Positions 4,908 to 5,446 of a DNA stretch of 5,446 nucleotides are shown here, one piece after another. The stretch comes from CAKSXP01 sp964609305 (lineage in GTDB: Bacteria > Bacillota > Clostridia > Oscillospirales > Oscillospiraceae). The notes beneath the pieces are model-generated. The model was given only the letters and a program-made list of their open reading frames with translations, was not told the origin of the DNA and ran no database searches. Each line of letters opens with the position of its first letter. Positions within the stretch are counted from its first letter, which is position 1. The stretch lies in assembly GCA_964609305.1 (NCBI GenBank), contig CAZSRK010000091.1, forward strand, positions 1 through 5,446, in the 5' to 3' direction. The position numbers were made by a program, and so were the translations under genes.

Positions 4908-5446
4908 TTATTCGAGGAAGCCCTTGTAGTGACGCATCAGCATCTGGCTCTCAAGAGCCTGGACCGTCTCAAGCGCGACACCAACGACGATGATGATCGA
5001 GGTGCCGCCCAGAGAGATGCCGGAGATGCTGGCAACGTCGCTGAAGCAGCTTATGACGATGGGAGCGGTGGCGATAATGCCCAGATAGATGGCGCCGAAC
5101 AGTGTTATCTTGTTGAGCACCTTTTGTATAAACTCGCTGGTGGGCTTGCCGGCCCGGAAGCCGGGGATAAAGCCGCCGTTCTTTCTGAGGTTGTTTGCGA
5201 TCTCGATCGGATTGAACTGGATCGTCGAGTAGAAATACGCAAAGAAGATGATAAGCAGCAGATAGATGAACGCATACAGCAGACTGTTGGAGTTAAACAC
5301 CGACAGGAAGCCGCCCCAGAACCCGCCGCTGTCTTCGGTGATGCCGAAGAGCATCAGCAGCGTCGCGGGCAGGGAGGCGATGGCCTGTGCAAAGATGATG
5401 GGCATGACGCCGGACATGTTCACCTTCATGGGAAGGTGCGTGCTCT
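4908..5446 (-). CDS. secY: Protein translocase subunit SecY, C-terminal part (5' end outside window)
   Basis: SecY is the membrane channel of the Sec translocon. With SecE and SecG it passes unfolded proteins across, or sideways into, the cytoplasmic membrane. About 178 codons are visible, and the frame stays open to the window edge, reading STHLPMKVNMSGVMPIIFA near the cut; SecY is normally about 430 residues, so over half is missing. The methionine at 5429 is internal, not a start. Hydrophobic stretches fit TM7 (beginning GVMPIIFAQAIASLP), TM8 (NSLLYAFIYLLLIIFFAYFY), TM9 (ITLFGAIYLGIIATAPIVI) and TM10 (TSIIIVVGVALETVQALESQ). Between TM8 and TM9 lies the conserved cytosolic loop NLRKNGGFIPGFRAGKPT, which in the family contacts SecA and the ribosome. 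It stops with TAA, 21 bases before adk, as in most spc operons. Identification is firm; only the N-terminal part is unseen. Confidence 0.97.
   Translation of the reverse strand, partial: STHLPMKVNMSGVMPIIFAQAIASLPATLLMLFGITEDSGGFWGGFLSVFNSNSLLYAFIYLLLIIFFAYFYSTIQFNPIEIANNLRKNGGFIPGFRAGKPTSEFIQKVLNKITLFGAIYLGIIATAPIVISCFSDVASISGISLGGTSIIIVVGVALETVQALESQMLMRHYKGFLE

Noticed and set aside
1..5446. Search for an undescribed accessory system, mobile element, CRISPR array or tRNA
   Set aside because: The window is filled by a conserved ribosomal-protein cluster in standard order with short spacers; no long repeats, integrase or transposase, or cloverleaf-like segments were seen.

Overview
The window holds the distal part of the large ribosomal-protein (S10-spc-alpha) gene cluster of a bacterium, all on the minus strand. 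In transcription order, from high to low coordinates, the genes are secY (5' end cut off), adk, map, infA, rpmJ, rpsM, rpsK, rpsD, rpoA and rplQ. The cluster closes with a strong intrinsic terminator at 131-161. This is a housekeeping locus. I found no mobile element, CRISPR array, tRNA, rRNA, defence system or other accessory system.

The organism is most likely a member of the Clostridia, and probably Oscillospiraceae-like. This is inference from several traits: Shine-Dalgarno sites of the AGGAGG type before most genes; a four-cysteine zinc adenylate kinase of the Gram-positive type; rpsD placed between rpsK and rpoA; an S4 protein without N-terminal zinc cysteines; and a zinc-type L36. The genes look GC-rich and the 3' flank is AT-rich. 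Species cannot be fixed from this sequence alone.

Layout: 4908-5446 is the C-terminal part of SecY (translocon). 4254-4886 is adk, which overlaps map (3490-4254) by one base. 3210-3428 is infA with a TTG start, and 3054-3167 is rpmJ. 2620-2988 is rpsM, 2212-2607 rpsK and 1594-2193 rpsD. 569-1519 is rpoA and 175-516 is rplQ. Spaces between genes are 12 to 74 bases. The longest lie before rpoA (74), before rpsM (65) and before infA (61), and these are where the few unexplained signals sit.

The products combine protein export (SecY), nucleotide balance (Adk), N-terminal methionine removal (Map), translation initiation (IF-1), small-subunit assembly (S13, S11, S4), large-subunit assembly (L36, L17) and transcription (RNA polymerase alpha). 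Co-transcription keeps growth-related machinery in proportion.

Bases 1-130 are AT-rich and non-coding as far as I can see. They carry a good minus-strand promoter candidate (extended -10, 17-base spacer) that would start a separate transcript leaving the window to the left. The points most worth checking are this promoter with its leader hairpin, a 27-codon ORF with its own Shine-Dalgarno site coupled to the end of map, the poorly spaced ribosome-binding site of rpsM with an upstream hairpin, and a methionine in the adenylate kinase signature.
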